This document shows, piece after piece, positions 34,808 to 45,122 of a DNA stretch of 64,000 nucleotides (positions are counted from its first letter, which is position 1; each line of letters opens with the position of its first letter). The position numbers and the translations under genes were made by a program. The notes under the pieces are model-generated. The model had not been told where the DNA came from. It ran no database searches and saw nothing but the letters and a program-made list of their open reading frames with translations. Source of the stretch: Paraoerskovia sediminicola (GTDB taxonomy: Bacteria > Actinomycetota > Actinomycetes > Actinomycetales > Cellulomonadaceae); the NCBI RefSeq assembly GCF_030296575.1, contig NZ_AP027729.1, positions 124,001-188,000 of the forward strand. Direction: 5' to 3'.

Positions 34808-36158
34808 CAGCCGTCCCACCGCGCCGTGCCGTTCCCGACGCCGACGTCGCGCCACAGGGCGGCGATGTCGATCCCGGCCCGCTCGAAGCGGTCCTCCCCG
34901 GAGGGAATCCCTGACCTCGCACGAGCCGGTCCCCTTCCCGATGGAACAGGTCACAGGTCTCGACGACCCCTTCCTCGACCCGACCGGGGACGCCACGGAT
35001 CTCCTGTACCCGCCGGCCGCCGTCCGACCCGATGGACAGGTGCACGACCACGTCCACCGCAGCCGCGACGGTCGGGACCACGAAGTCCGCGGAGATGTTG
35101 GGGCCTGCCAGCAGCGGCAGGGTGCAGAGCTTCACCAGCGCTTCCCGGGCGGAGCTCGCGTGCAGCGTGGCGAGGCCGGGGATCCCCGCATTGAGAGCGA
35201 TGAGCAGGTCCAGGCTCTCGGCCTCCCGCACCTCGCCGATGACGATCCGGTCCGGGCGCATCCGCAACGCCTCCTTGACGAGCCGTCGCAGCGGCACCTC
35301 ACCCGTTCCCTCGAGGCTGGGCTGCCGGCACTGCATCGCGACGTGGTCGCGCGCGTCGATCTGGAGCTCGAAGACCTCCTCGCAGACGATCACGCGCTCC
35401 TGACGCGGGATAGACCCCGCGAGCGCGTTGAGCATCGTGGTCTTGCCTGCCTGGGTCGATCCGGCGACGACGACGTTCAGCCCCGCGCGCACCGCGGCGT
35501 CGAGGTACGTGGCCGCCTCGGGGGTCAGCGACCCTCGCCCGACGAGGTCGCGCAGACGCGTGACCTTCGCGACGTGCTTGCGGATGTTCACGGCCATGTG
35601 CGTGCGCGTCACGTCCGGGATCACGACGTGCAGCCGCTCGCCGCCCGGGAGCGTGGCGTCGACAAAGGGGCTCGAACGGTCGAGCCGGCGGCCGGAGGAG
35701 CGCAGCATGCTCTCCACCAGGTCGCGCACGAGCGTCGCGTCGAGGATCGTCGTCGTGAGCTCGGGGACGCCGTTGCGCGCGACGAAGACCGTCTCGGGCG
35801 AGTTCACCCAGATCTCCTCGACGCTCGGGTCGTCGAGGTATCGCTGGAGCGGACCGAGGCCCGCGACGGCGTCGAGCACGCACCTCGCCGTCTCAGCGAG
35901 GTCGACCAGCGGCGGGACCGCACCCAGGGCCGACCGACGCTCGTAGTCGGCCAGCACGTCGTCGACCAGACGGACGACGGCGGGCCGGTCGCCCACCGGG
36001 TCGACGTCGCGCCGGCGCACGAGCTCGCGGACCTCGGCCTCCACCGTGGCCAGGGCGCCGCGGCCCACGCGCTCGCCGGCGCGGCCCCCGGCGCTCCCGG
36101 CAGCGAGGACGGCGCCACGGGTCGTCTCCCGGGTCGGTGCAGACACTCGTGCCCCCAT
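34807..36158 (-). CDS. Pilus assembly ATPase TadA/CpaF (frameshifted in this sequence)
   Basis: A restored 450-residue secretion ATPase. LQRYLDDPSVEEIWVNSPETVFV is the N-terminal domain, VVVAGSTQAGKTTMLNALAG the Walker A, VIVCEEVFELQI the Asp box region, LRMRPDRIVIGEVREAESLDLL the Walker B, and GLATLHASSAREAL the His box. One base is missing in a C4 run at 34896-34899, after which the end reads EDRFERAGIDIAALWRDV. ATG at 36158 is used; GTG at 36146 is an alternative. First gene of the tad operon. Confidence 0.9.
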
Positions 36159-36192
36159 TCGGTCGCGCACCGACCCCCTGCCGGCGCTCAGA

Positions 36193-36304
36193 ACCCTAGG
36201 TGAGCTCGGCACCTCGGTCGGGAGCGCCTGTGGACAACGCGTCTTCACTGCTCGACCGGCGCGCGGCCGGCACGGGTACGGCCCAGGGGCGCTCGGGCTA
36301 GTGT
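36193..36304. promoter_or_regulatory. Divergent promoters, tad operon / aminotransferase
   Basis: TAGGGT (36193-36198, minus) precedes tadA with a leader of roughly 30 nt. TAGTGT (36299-36304, plus) is 8 nt before the aminotransferase ATG and fits the leaderless pattern. Confidence 0.5.
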
Positions 36305-36312
36305 CGTTCGTC

Positions 36313-37653
36313 ATGCACCCCGTGAACCGGCCGGCGGAGGGCGTACCGCCCGTGTCCCAGCCAGCGCCCGCGCCGCAGCCCACGTCCGCGTCCGCACCCG
36401 ACCCGACCCGTGCCGCCGGCGACGTGACGTCCCGGTGGCAGGCCGTCGCGCACGCCACGGGCCTCCAGCGCGCCGACGGCACGGTCGGGCAGACGATCTT
36501 CGCCGAGATGACGGTCCTCGCGAACCGGACCGGGGCGATCAACCTCGGCCAGGGATACCCCGACGTCGACGGCCCGGACGCGATCCGCGAGCTCGCCGTC
36601 GACGCGATCCGCGCCGGCCACAACCAGTACGCGCCCGGCGACGGGATCCCCGCGCTGCGGACCGCGATCGCCGACCACCAGCGGCGCCGGTACGGGCTGA
36701 CCGTCGACCCCGACTCCGAGGTCCTCGTGACGACCGGCGCGACGGAGGCGATCGCGGTCACGCTCCTGGCCCTCGCGGGGCCGGGCGACGAGGTCGTGAC
36801 CCTCGAGCCGTTCTACGACTCGCACGCGGCGAGCATCGCCATGACGGGCGCCACGCACGTCACCGTGCCCCTGCGCGTCGACCCCGCCGACCCCGGCCGG
36901 GGCTTCCGGCTCGACCGCGCCGCCCTGCGCGCCGCCGTCGGGCCCAGGACCCGCCTGATCCTCGTGAACTCGCCCCACAACCCGACGGGCACGGTCCTCG
37001 ACGACGGCGAGCTGTCGGCGATCGCGCAGGCCGCCCGGGAGCACGACGCGATCGTCGTCACCGACGAGGTCTACGAGCACCTCGTGTTCGACGACGCGCG
37101 GCACGTCCCGATCGCGAGCCTCCCCGGCATGGCGGACCGGACCGTGACGATCAGCTCGGCCGGCAAGACGTTCTCGTTCACCGGGTGGAAGGTGGGCTGG
37201 CTCCACGGCCCGGCGCACCTCGTGACCGCGATCCGCACGGTGAAGCAGTTCGTGACGTACTCGTCCGGGCCGCCGTTCCAGCACGCCATCGCCCACGCGC
37301 TGACCGACGACTCCGTGCCGCAGCGCCTCGCCGCGACGCTCGCGACCCGCCGGGACCTGCTCTGCGAGGGTCTGGAGCGCGCCGGGTTCGGCGTGTCCGT
37401 CCCCCGCGGCACCTACTTCGTCGTGGCGGACGGCGCCCCGCTCGGCCACGAGGACGGCGCCGAGCTCTGCCGGCGGCTCCCGGAGCTCGCCGGGGTCGTC
37501 GGGGTCCCGGTCTCGGCATTCTGCGGCCGGGCGTCGGACGGCGGCCCGTCAGCCACGGCGCGAGACCTCGCCTCGCGCGTCCGGTTCACCTTCGTCAAGC
37601 GGGAGCCCGTGCTGCGTGAGGCGGTCGAGCGGCTCGGCGCGCTCTCGGTCTGA
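36313..37653 (+). CDS. PLP-dependent class I/II aminotransferase
   Basis: A 446-residue fold-type I aminotransferase. NLGQGYPDVDGPDAIREL, NQYAPGDGIPALRTAIADH, VTTGATEAIAVTLLAL, NSPHNPTGTVL, VTDEVYEHLVFD and SSAGKTFSFTGWKVGW (PLP lysine) are in order, with VRFTFVKREP near the end. The best match is the actinobacterial DapC-like/KAT group (Rv0858c), so N-succinyl-diaminopimelate or a related keto acid is a possible substrate. A 35-residue Pro/Ala-rich N-terminal tail is unusual; an internal start cannot be excluded. Confidence 0.88.
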   Translation: MHPVNRPAEGVPPVSQPAPAPQPTSASAPDPTRAAGDVTSRWQAVAHATGLQRADGTVGQTIFAEMTVLANRTGAINLGQGYPDVDGPDAIRELAVDAIRAGHNQYAPGDGIPALRTAIADHQRRRYGLTVDPDSEVLVTTGATEAIAVTLLALAGPGDEVVTLEPFYDSHAASIAMTGATHVTVPLRVDPADPGRGFRLDRAALRAAVGPRTRLILVNSPHNPTGTVLDDGELSAIAQAAREHDAIVVTDEVYEHLVFDDARHVPIASLPGMADRTVTISSAGKTFSFTGWKVGWLHGPAHLVTAIRTVKQFVTYSSGPPFQHAIAHALTDDSVPQRLAATLATRRDLLCEGLERAGFGVSVPRGTYFVVADGAPLGHEDGAELCRRLPELAGVVGVPVSAFCGRASDGGPSATARDLASRVRFTFVKREPVLREAVERLGALSV

Positions 37654-37706
37654 CCCGGCGCTGCGCGACCGCCCGACCCGCCCGGTCGGTCGACTGCGCC
37701 GCCTGG

Positions 37707-39064
37707 TCAGTCCGCGCAGACCCCGGCCGCGACGGTCGGGGACGGCGTCGGCGTCGTCACGGAGTCGTCGGTGCCGTCCGAGGCGTCGTCGGTCGGCTCC
37801 GGCTCCTCGGTGGCGCTCCCGGACGGCTCGGCGTCGGCCACGGGCACGGCCGTCTCCTCGGTGAGGTCGCCGGTGTCGCCGGTGTCGAGCGGCGGGAGAC
37901 CGGGGGCTCCTCGTCCGCGGCGATCCGCTCCCAGATCGCGTCGGCCTCGGACGTCCAGACCACCCGGTTGGGGTCGGACGGCGCCTCGACGACCGGCAGC
38001 GAGGTGAAGAGGATCCGGTCGCTGGGCATCGACCGCAGGCTGAACGCGAGCCCACCGAGGGTCACCGGGCTCGCGAGGGCAGGGCTGGTCGAGATCGACG
38101 CCAGCACCTGCTGGACCACCCTGTAGAGCTTCGGGGCGTCGGTGACGATGTTCTTGGACAGGACCTCACGGGCCATCGCGTCCAGGAAGGCCTGCTGCCG
38201 GGTGATCCGGGTGAGGTCGCTGCCGGCCTCGAGGCCGAAGCCAGTGCCGTGCCGCACCCGCAGGAAGTCGATCGAGGTGCGACCGTCGAGCACCTGCTCG
38301 CCGGCGGGCAGGTCCAGGTCCGGTCGCTTGCCGTGCATCTCCTCCGGCAGGCACATCCGCACCCCGCCGATCGCGTCCACGATGGGCTCGACACCGTTCA
38401 TCTGGACGACCACGTGGTCGGTCGTGAGCACACCGGTGAGCTGCTCGACCGTCCTGCGGGTGCAGGCGGCAGCGCTCGCGATGTCCTCCTCCGCTCCTCC
38501 GCCGAGGGTGAACGCGGTGTTGAACATCGCCGACCGGCGCGAACCGGTCGTGGACCCGTCCGCGCGGGTGCAGGAGGGGATCGCGACGAGCGAGTCCCTG
38601 GGGATCGAGACGATCTCGGCGCGCGTCCGGTCGGCGGCGACGTGCACGACGAACGTCGAGTCGGAGCGCATGCCGTCGGCCTCGCCCGCCAGGTCCTCGT
38701 TCGTCCCGTCGCGGAGGTCCGTCCCCATCACGACGATGTTCAGGGGCTGTCCCGCGAACGGGTCGACGGGGTCGGGCGCGGTCGTGGGGACGCTCACCTG
38801 GCGCTGTTCCGGGCGGTCGTCGCCGAGCAGCGGGTCGACGTCGTCGACCGTGATCTGGGACTTCAGGTCGACGTAGCTGGCCGACGCGCCGACGGCGACG
38901 AAGGCGAGGATGCCGGTGAGCGTGAGCGCCGTCAGCCGGAGCCATCGGTGACCGCGCGCCGGAGGGACGTGTCGGGGTCCGGGCACGACGGCCTGGACCG
39001 GCCCGCGGCGAGCAGCGCCCGGGTCGGCCGCTGCCCCGTCCCCGGAGGACGCCTTCGTGGCCAT
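37707..39064 (-). CDS. LytR-CpsA-Psr (LCP) family protein (frameshifted in this sequence)
   Basis: A restored 452-residue membrane-anchored enzyme that links glycopolymers to peptidoglycan. One helix (LTALTLTGILAFVAVGASASY) is followed by the LCP domain: LNIVVMGTDLRDGTNED, RSDSTFVVHVAADRTRAEIVSIPRDSLV, FNTAFTLGG, IGGVRMCLPEEM, IDFLRVRHG and LTRITRQQAFLDAM. The Arg and Asp residues binding the polyprenyl pyrophosphate are present. One G is missing in 37894-37896; after it the tail is acidic, Thr/Pro-rich and ends AAGVCAD. Leaderless ATG. Confidence 0.87.
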
Positions 39065-39070
39065 GACCGC

Positions 39071-39076
39071 AGGTTA
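39071..39076 (-). promoter_or_regulatory. -10 element, leaderless LCP gene
   Basis: TAACCT followed by 6 nt and the ATG at 39064. Confidence 0.5.
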
Positions 39077-39123
39077 CGACGTCACGGCGCCGTCGTGGGC
39101 TCTGTGCCCGAGCATCGGCGTGT

Positions 39124-40344
39124 TCACGGTTCGGCGTGCCAGCCGCCACGGCGGTAGGCGGGGGTCGCGGTGGCCAGGACGAGGATCGTCAGGAGCACGG
39201 CACCGAGCATGACGGTGGCCATCGCGACGGCGTCCCCGCCGAGCACGCCGACGAGCGGGCTCACGAGCCCGGCGATCCCCGACTGGAAGGCGCCGATGAC
39301 CGCGGCGGCGGTACCGGCGATCTCCCCGTGGCGGGACAGCGCGAGGGCGGAGGCGTTCGCCGGGACGAGCCCCTGCATGGACAGCACGAGCCACAGCGCG
39401 ACCAGCAGGCCGACGAGACCGCCGACACCGGTCAGGGCGACGGCCAGCAGCGCCAGCGCGAACACGCCCTGGAGCACGATCGCGAAGCGCAGGAGCCGGA
39501 TCGGTGCCACCTTGCGCACGAGCGCGGCGTTGACCTGTGCGGACAGGACGAGCCCGATGCCGTTCACCGCGAAGAGCACGGCGAACTGGCCGTGCGACAG
39601 GCCGAACCCCTCCTGCAGGACGAACGGGGAGCCGACGACGTAGCTCATGATCACGGCCATGCCGAGCCCGGGGATCACGGCGAGGGCGAGGAACCTGCGG
39701 TCGGCGAGCAGCGTCCGGTAGCCGTTCAGCACCGCGCGGGCGCCGCCGGGGCGCCGCCGCTCCGGCGGCAGCGACTCGGGCATGAACTTCAGGACGAGCA
39801 GGGCGAGCACCGTACCCATGACGGCGAGCACGACGAAGACCCACCGCCACCCGCCGACGCCCAGCACGATGCTCCCGATCGACGGCGCCAGGAGCGGCGC
39901 GAGCCCGATCACGAGCATGAGCCGGGACAGGATCCGGGCCGCCTCGGAGCCGGTGAACCGGTCCCGGATGACGGCGATGGCGACGACCTGGGACGCGGCG
40001 TTGAAGAACCCCTGCATGACCCGCAGCACGATCAGCGCGCCGACCGACGGGACGACGGCGCACAGCAGCGACGTCACGACGTGGAGCGTGAGCCCGACCA
40101 CGACGGGCAGCCGGCGACCGTACCTGTCCGACAGCGGCCCGATCACGAGCTGGCCGACCGCGCCACCGATGAGCATCCCGGAGACGGTGAGCTGCGCCAT
40201 GGCGGGCGACGACCCCAGGTCCTCCGCGACGTCCGGCAGCGCCGGCAGGTACATGTCGACGGTGAAGGCCGGGAGCGCCGCGAGGGAGCCGAGCAGGAGC
40301 ACCCAGCGCACGGTGGAGCGGCGGGGCGCGGCAGGAGTGGTCAC
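39124..40344 (-). CDS. Bcr/CflA family MFS drug exporter
   Basis: A 406-residue transporter with twelve hydrophobic segments. ALPAFTVDMYLPALPDVAEDLG in helix 1 is the drug:H+ antiporter-1 Bcr/CflA signature, and GPLSDRYGRRLPVV is the MFS loop 2-3 motif. VMQGFFNAASQVVAIAVIRD is the motif in helix 4-5. Substrates of such exporters include bicyclomycin and sulfonamides; specificity here is unknown. It lies 59 nt upstream of the LCP gene, same strand, with its own promoter. Confidence 0.9.
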   Translation of the reverse strand: MTTPAAPRRSTVRWVLLLGSLAALPAFTVDMYLPALPDVAEDLGSSPAMAQLTVSGMLIGGAVGQLVIGPLSDRYGRRLPVVVGLTLHVVTSLLCAVVPSVGALIVLRVMQGFFNAASQVVAIAVIRDRFTGSEAARILSRLMLVIGLAPLLAPSIGSIVLGVGGWRWVFVVLAVMGTVLALLVLKFMPESLPPERRRPGGARAVLNGYRTLLADRRFLALAVIPGLGMAVIMSYVVGSPFVLQEGFGLSHGQFAVLFAVNGIGLVLSAQVNAALVRKVAPIRLLRFAIVLQGVFALALLAVALTGVGGLVGLLVALWLVLSMQGLVPANASALALSRHGEIAGTAAAVIGAFQSGIAGLVSPLVGVLGGDAVAMATVMLGAVLLTILVLATATPAYRRGGWHAEP

Positions 40345-40351
40345 CGGGCTG

Positions 40352-40444
40352 ATCCTACGGCGCAGCGAGCCCTCTGTCGTATCGATTCGATCACTCGTCT
40401 CGCGTGGTGGTCACCGGCCGGATGTCGGACCCGTGCGGCACCCT
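40352..40444. promoter_or_regulatory. Divergent leaderless promoters, MFS exporter / SRAP
   Basis: TAGGAT (40352-40357, minus) is 7 nt before the MFS GTG. CACCCT (40439-40444, plus) is 6 nt before the SRAP ATG and is a weaker match. Confidence 0.45.
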
Positions 40445-40450
40445 GGACGC

Positions 40451-41206
40451 ATGTGCGGACGCTATGCATCGTTCACCGACGCCCAGGATCTCGCCGACGA
40501 GCTCGCGGTCGCCGAGATCGCCGACGACGCGCGGATGCTCCCGCCGTCGTGGAACGTCGCACCCACCGACCCGGTCCGGATCGTCGTCGAGCGCGCACCC
40601 CGGCCCAGCAGCACGACGGACAGCGGGACGGACAGCGGGACGGAGAGCGGGACGGACGTCGTCCGCTCCCTCCAGGTCGCGTCCTGGGGCCTCGTCCCCA
40701 GCTGGTCGAAGGACCGCTCGCGCGCGGCCCGCGCGATCAACGCGCGCTCCGAGACGCTCGCCGAGCGGCCGACGTTCGCGAAGGCGTTCGCCGCCCGTCG
40801 GTGCCTGGTCCCCGCGGACGCGTACTACGAGTGGCGCAAGGGCCAGACGGCGAAGCAGCCCAAGCAGCCGCACGCGATCGCCGCCCCCGACGGCCACCGG
40901 CTCACGTTCGCCGGTCTCTACGAGTTCTGGCGCGACCCGGAGCGCTCGGACGACGACCCCGACCGCTGGCTCGTCTCGACCACGATCGTCACCCGTGCCG
41001 CGGTCGGCGACCTGACCCGGATCCACGACCGCATGCCGGTCGTCGTCCCGGCAACGGAGCGGGACCTGTGGCTCGACCCGGCCGTGGGGTCGGACGCCGC
41101 GGCGTCGGTCCTCGCGTCGGCTCCGGTCGAGCTCGTGGCCCGGCCCGTGTCACGGGCGGTCGGTTCGGTGGCGAACGACGGCCCCCACCTGCTCGAGCCG
41201 GTCTGA
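40451..41206 (+). CDS. SRAP (SOS response-associated peptidase) family protein
   Basis: HMCES/YedK relative that covalently caps abasic sites in single-stranded DNA. The 251-residue product begins MCGRYASF, so the catalytic Cys2 is in place after Met removal. WNVAPTDPVRIVV, WGLVPSWSKD, AINARSETLAERPTFAKAFAARRCLVPADAYYEW, and IHDRMPVVVP contain the Asn, Glu and His active-site residues. An insertion of TDSG/TESG repeats (12-bp tandem units near 40618-40656) sits in a loop after the first conserved block. Confidence 0.93.
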   Translation: MCGRYASFTDAQDLADELAVAEIADDARMLPPSWNVAPTDPVRIVVERAPRPSSTTDSGTDSGTESGTDVVRSLQVASWGLVPSWSKDRSRAARAINARSETLAERPTFAKAFAARRCLVPADAYYEWRKGQTAKQPKQPHAIAAPDGHRLTFAGLYEFWRDPERSDDDPDRWLVSTTIVTRAAVGDLTRIHDRMPVVVPATERDLWLDPAVGSDAAASVLASAPVELVARPVSRAVGSVANDGPHLLEPV

Positions 41207-41262
41207 CCCTGCCCCTGCCCCGGCCCGTCGGCCGGCGCTGCGGCTCAGGCACGCGCTGCGGC

Positions 41263-42381
41263 TCAGGCCGACGACCCCCGGGAGAGGCGCGACGGAGCCA
41301 CGACACCCAGCCCCTGGAGCTCGCGGGGCGCCACGTCGGTCACCACGAACCGCGGTTCCGTGCGCAGCCGGGCGGCCGTCGCGGGGTCCACGAGGACGGT
41401 CGACGGCTCCGCGATCTCCGTGAGTCGGGCCGCCAGGTTGACCGAGGTGCCGAACACGTCGCCGAACCGCGACAGGACCCTCCCCCACACGAGGCTGACC
41501 CGCACGGGCGGCACGTCGCGCGCCGTGCTGTTCTCCCCCGCCGCGTCCGCGAGGGCGAGGGCCACGTTCGCTCCCGTCACGACGTCGTCCGCCACGAAGA
41601 GCACCGCGTCCCCGATCGTCTTGACCACGCGGCCACCCGCCCGCGTGATCTCGTCGCGGGCCCCGGCCTCGAACGCCTGCACGAACTCGGCGAGCTCGGC
41701 AGGGCCGAGCCCCGCCGTGCGGCGGGTGAACGACACGATGTCGGCGAAGCCCACCGCACGCGGGAGCGGGAGCTGGGACGCGTCGTCCGACGCCGAGCCC
41801 CGGGCCCCCGAGAACTCGGCCGCGAACCGCCCGGCGACCGCCGCGAGCTGTCGCCGCCACGCGTGCAGCAGCTGGTGCTCCAGCACCGGGGCGAGATCGG
41901 GCAACCGGTCGAGCACGAGGAGCCGGGCGCTCGTGTCGTCCAGGCGGAACCGGCGTGCCATGTGCTCGACGAGCGCCTCGACCTGCCACAGCGCGAGGCG
42001 CTCGGTCGTGTGGCCCGTCGACCGGACGAGCGTCGTCTGGATCTGCTCGTCGAGGCCCTCCGTGCGGAACAGCTCCGAGATCTCCCGCAGCGCCCGCACG
42101 TCCGACTCGGCGAAGTGGGGCTCCGCCGGGTCGGTCACCGGGAGCCCGAGCCACCGCCAGTAGTCCTCGACCTGCGCGGGGTCGAGCGCGGCGTCCTTCG
42201 CGAGGTCGTCCAGCGCCAGGTCGCGGCGCCCGCCCAGGAGAGCGGCGTCCAGCCGCGACGCCGTCTGCGAGGCGTCGTCGACGGCGGCCTCCACCCGCGG
42301 CGCAGGTGCTGGACCGGGGTTCGTCGACGACGACCCGGCCGCCGGGGCGGGGTCCGAGGGAACGTTCGCGTCGTCGGGCAC
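41263..42381 (-). CDS. Class III adenylate/guanylate cyclase domain protein
   Basis: A 372-residue soluble protein. The N-terminal region has AEPHFAESDVRALREISELFRTEG, which looks like a helical regulatory domain, and HTTERLALWQVEALVEHMARRF. The C-terminal cyclase domain has VGFADIVSFTRRTAG (metal Asp), GGRVVKTIGDAVLFVADD (second metal Asp) and VWGRVLSRFGDVFGTSVNLAARLTEIA (transition-state Arg/Asn). The domain is complete, so cAMP synthesis is likely. Leaderless GTG. Confidence 0.88.
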   Translation of the reverse strand: MPDDANVPSDPAPAAGSSSTNPGPAPAPRVEAAVDDASQTASRLDAALLGGRRDLALDDLAKDAALDPAQVEDYWRWLGLPVTDPAEPHFAESDVRALREISELFRTEGLDEQIQTTLVRSTGHTTERLALWQVEALVEHMARRFRLDDTSARLLVLDRLPDLAPVLEHQLLHAWRRQLAAVAGRFAAEFSGARGSASDDASQLPLPRAVGFADIVSFTRRTAGLGPAELAEFVQAFEAGARDEITRAGGRVVKTIGDAVLFVADDVVTGANVALALADAAGENSTARDVPPVRVSLVWGRVLSRFGDVFGTSVNLAARLTEIAEPSTVLVDPATAARLRTEPRFVVTDVAPRELQGLGVVAPSRLSRGSSA

Positions 42382-42387
42382 GCCGCC

Positions 42388-42393
42388 ATCATA
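42388..42393 (-). promoter_or_regulatory. -10 element, leaderless cyclase gene
   Basis: TATGAT followed by 6 nt and the GTG at 42381. Confidence 0.5.
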
Positions 42394-42466
42394 GTGACCC
42401 TGCTCACCCGCTCGGCACCGTGCTCGACGGGCCGGCGCGGCCGCCGCCTGTGGCCGCGTGAGGGCC

Positions 42467-43389
42467 TCAGGCGGAGAGACGCAGGTGGTGGACGTCGCCG
42501 GCCACGACCCGGTGCGTCGACGACCCGTCGTCGACGAGGAGCGCACCGTCACCGTCGATCCCGGTGGCACGACCCTCGAGGACGCCCCCGCCGACGAGAT
42601 CGACCCGGACCGGGCGGCCCAGCGTGCCGCAGAGGTGCGCGTAGTCGTCGGCGAGCCCCGCCTCCACCGCGTCCCCACCGGCGTCGTACCAGCGCCCGAG
42701 GATCCCCGCGAACGACTCGTGCAGCGCGGTCAGGAGCACCTCGCGGTCGACGGTCGCCGCCCCGGCCAGCAGGAGCGACGTGGCCGACGGGACCGCGAGC
42801 TCGTCCTGGGTCTGCGAGACGTTGATCCCGAGACCGACGATCGCCCCGCCGTCGGGCAGGACCTCCGAGAGGATCCCGCCGACCTTGCGCAGGTCCCCCA
42901 GCCGTCGAGCTCCCGGTCCGGGCTCTCGACGCCGTCGCCCCGGTCCGTCGGGGCGGGCAGCAGGACGTCGTTGGGCCACTTCAGCACCGCCGGCACCCCG
43001 GCCGTCGCGCGCAGGGCGTGGGCCGCGGCGAGCCCCGCGAGGATCGGGAGCCACGAGACCCGGTGCGCCGGGACCGCGGGCCGCAGCAGGATCGAGGCCA
43101 GGAGCGAGCTGCGCGGCGGGGCCGACCACTCGCGACCCGACCGCCCTCGGCCGGCGCTCTGGTGCTCGGCGACGAGCAGCGACGGCGCCGGCCAGGCCTC
43201 AGGGTCGGCCCGCACGGCGGCCGCGAGCTCCGCGCTCGTGGACCCCGCGGCCTCGATCACCTCGACGCGCAGCACGGGACGGCCGTGCCCGGAGAGCAGG
43301 GTCCGGAGCGCCTCCGCACGCAGCGGCTCCCGGACAGGGGCCGCGGGTGCGGTGCGGTCGGGCTGGTCGGTCTCGGGCGTGGTCGGCAC
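42467..43389 (-). CDS. birA: Biotin--[acetyl-CoA-carboxylase] ligase (frameshifted in this sequence)
   Basis: Attaches biotin to the carboxyl carrier domain of acyl-CoA carboxylases. The restored 307-residue product has [34 protein letters not shown] (biotinyl-AMP loop), [36 protein letters not shown] and the C-terminal SH3-like domain. There is no N-terminal helix-turn-helix, so it is a non-regulatory BirA. One base is missing in the C5 run 42895-42899. It is divergent from accD, whose partner it modifies. GTG start with CATGAT 6 nt before. Confidence 0.9.
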
Positions 43390-43395
43390 CGCTCC

Positions 43396-43495
43396 ATCAT
43401 GCCGCGCAGCGCCCGACTTTGTCCGCAACCGCCAACCCAGGGGCTCCACGCCTGCCCGGCGCGCCGTCGATCCCCGCGCGCACAGCAACTAGTGT
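43396..43495. promoter_or_regulatory. Divergent leaderless promoters, birA / accD
   Basis: CATGAT (43396-43401, minus) is 6 nt before the birA GTG, a weaker match. TAGTGT (43490-43495, plus) is 7 nt before the accD GTG. Confidence 0.45.
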
Positions 43496-43502
43496 CGTGC
43501 GG

Positions 43503-45122
43503 GTGAACACCGCAGCCACCGACGCCCCGACGCCACCGGAACCGGCCGTGTCGACCGCCGCCAAGCTCGAAGAGCTGGAGCGCCGCCGCGCCGCCGCCAC
43601 GACCGCACCGGGGTCCGCCGCCCAGGAACGCCAGCACGCGCGGGGCAAGAAGACCGCCCGCGAGCGCATCGAGGCGCTCCTCGACGAGGGGAGCTTCGTC
43701 GAGCTCGACGCGCTCGCGACCCACCGCTCGACGAACTTCGGGCTGGACCGCAAGAAGGTCGCCGGGGACGGCGTGGTCGTGGGCCACGGGACGATCGACG
43801 GCCGCCAGGTGTGTGTGTACTCGCAGGACTTCACGGTGTTCGGCGGGAGCCTCGGCGAGGTGCACGGACAGAAGATCGTCAAGGTCCAGGACCTCGCGCT
43901 GCGCACCGGGGTGCCCCTGATCGGCATCTCGGACGGCGGCGGCGCCCGCATCCAGGAGGGTGTCGCGGCCCTGACGCAGTTCGCCGAGATCTTCCGCCGC
44001 AACGTCGCGGCCTCAGGCGTGATCCCGCAGATCTCGCTGATCCTCGGCCCGAGCGCCGGGGGCGCGGTGTACTCGCCGGCGCTCACCGACTTCATCGTCA
44101 TGGCCGACAAGACCTCGAACATGTTCATCACCGGTCCGGACGTGATCCGCTCCGTCACCGGCGAGGACGTCGGGTTCGAGGAGCTGGGCGGGGCGCAGAC
44201 GCACAACGAGAAGTCGGGCGTCGCGCACTACATGGGCAGCGACGAGGACGACGCGATCGACTACGTCCGCCACCTCGTCGGGTACCTCCCGCAGAACAAC
44301 CTCTCCGACCCGCCGACGTTCGTCCCCGAGGACGACTCCGCGACGGAGACGACGGAGGCCGACCTCGAGCTCGACACCCTCGTCCCGGACTCGGACAACC
44401 AGCCGTACGACATGCGGACCGTGATCGAGCACGTCCTCGACGAAGGGGCGTTCCTCGAGGTCCAGCCCATGTACGCGCGCAACGTCGTCGTCGGGTTCGG
44501 GCACGTCGAGGGCCAGGCCGTGGGCGTCGTCGCCAACCAGCCGCTCGCGATGGCGGGCACGCTCGACATCGACGCGTCCGAGAAGGCGGCCCGGTTCGTC
44601 CGGACCTGCGACGCGTTCAACATCCCCGTCCTCACGCTCGTCGACGTGCCGGGCTTCCTCCCCGGTGTCGACCAGGAGCACCAGGGCATCATCCGCCGCG
44701 GGGCGAAGCTCATCTACGCGTACGCCGAGGCGACGGTCCCGCTCGTCACCCTCATCACGCGCAAGGCGTACGGCGGCGCGTACATCGTCATGGGATCCAA
44801 GCAGCTGGGCGCCGACGTCAACCTCGCCTGGCCGACGGCCCAGATCGCCGTCATGGGCTCAGGCGGTGCGGTGAACATCCTGCAGCGCGGCGCGCTGAAG
44901 AAGGCGGAGGCCGACGGGCTGGACGTCGAGGCCGAGCGTGCCCGTCTCGTCGCCGAGTACGAGGACGCGATCGTCAACCCCTGGGACGCCGCGCAGCGTG
45001 GCTACGTCGACGCCGTGATCCGCCCGTCCGAGACGCGCGTCCAGATCGTGCGCGCCCTGCGCGCGCTGCGGACCAAGCGCGCGAGCATGCCGCCCAAGAA
45101 GCACGGGAACATCCCGCTGTGA
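43503..45122 (+). CDS. Acyl-CoA carboxylase carboxyltransferase (beta) subunit
   Basis: Transfers carboxyl from biotin to acetyl- or propionyl-CoA, supplying malonyl/methylmalonyl-CoA. The 539-residue AccD5/PccB-type protein has [72 protein letters not shown] (first oxyanion hole), [20 protein letters not shown] [20 protein letters not shown], and [16 protein letters not shown] (second hole). It begins a four-gene coupled operon. Leaderless GTG. Confidence 0.94.
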   Translation: MNTAATDAPTPPEPAVSTAAKLEELERRRAAATTAPGSAAQERQHARGKKTARERIEALLDEGSFVELDALATHRSTNFGLDRKKVAGDGVVVGHGTIDGRQVCVYSQDFTVFGGSLGEVHGQKIVKVQDLALRTGVPLIGISDGGGARIQEGVAALTQFAEIFRRNVAASGVIPQISLILGPSAGGAVYSPALTDFIVMADKTSNMFITGPDVIRSVTGEDVGFEELGGAQTHNEKSGVAHYMGSDEDDAIDYVRHLVGYLPQNNLSDPPTFVPEDDSATETTEADLELDTLVPDSDNQPYDMRTVIEHVLDEGAFLEVQPMYARNVVVGFGHVEGQAVGVVANQPLAMAGTLDIDASEKAARFVRTCDAFNIPVLTLVDVPGFLPGVDQEHQGIIRRGAKLIYAYAEATVPLVTLITRKAYGGAYIVMGSKQLGADVNLAWPTAQIAVMGSGGAVNILQRGALKKAEADGLDVEAERARLVAEYEDAIVNPWDAAQRGYVDAVIRPSETRVQIVRALRALRTKRASMPPKKHGNIPL

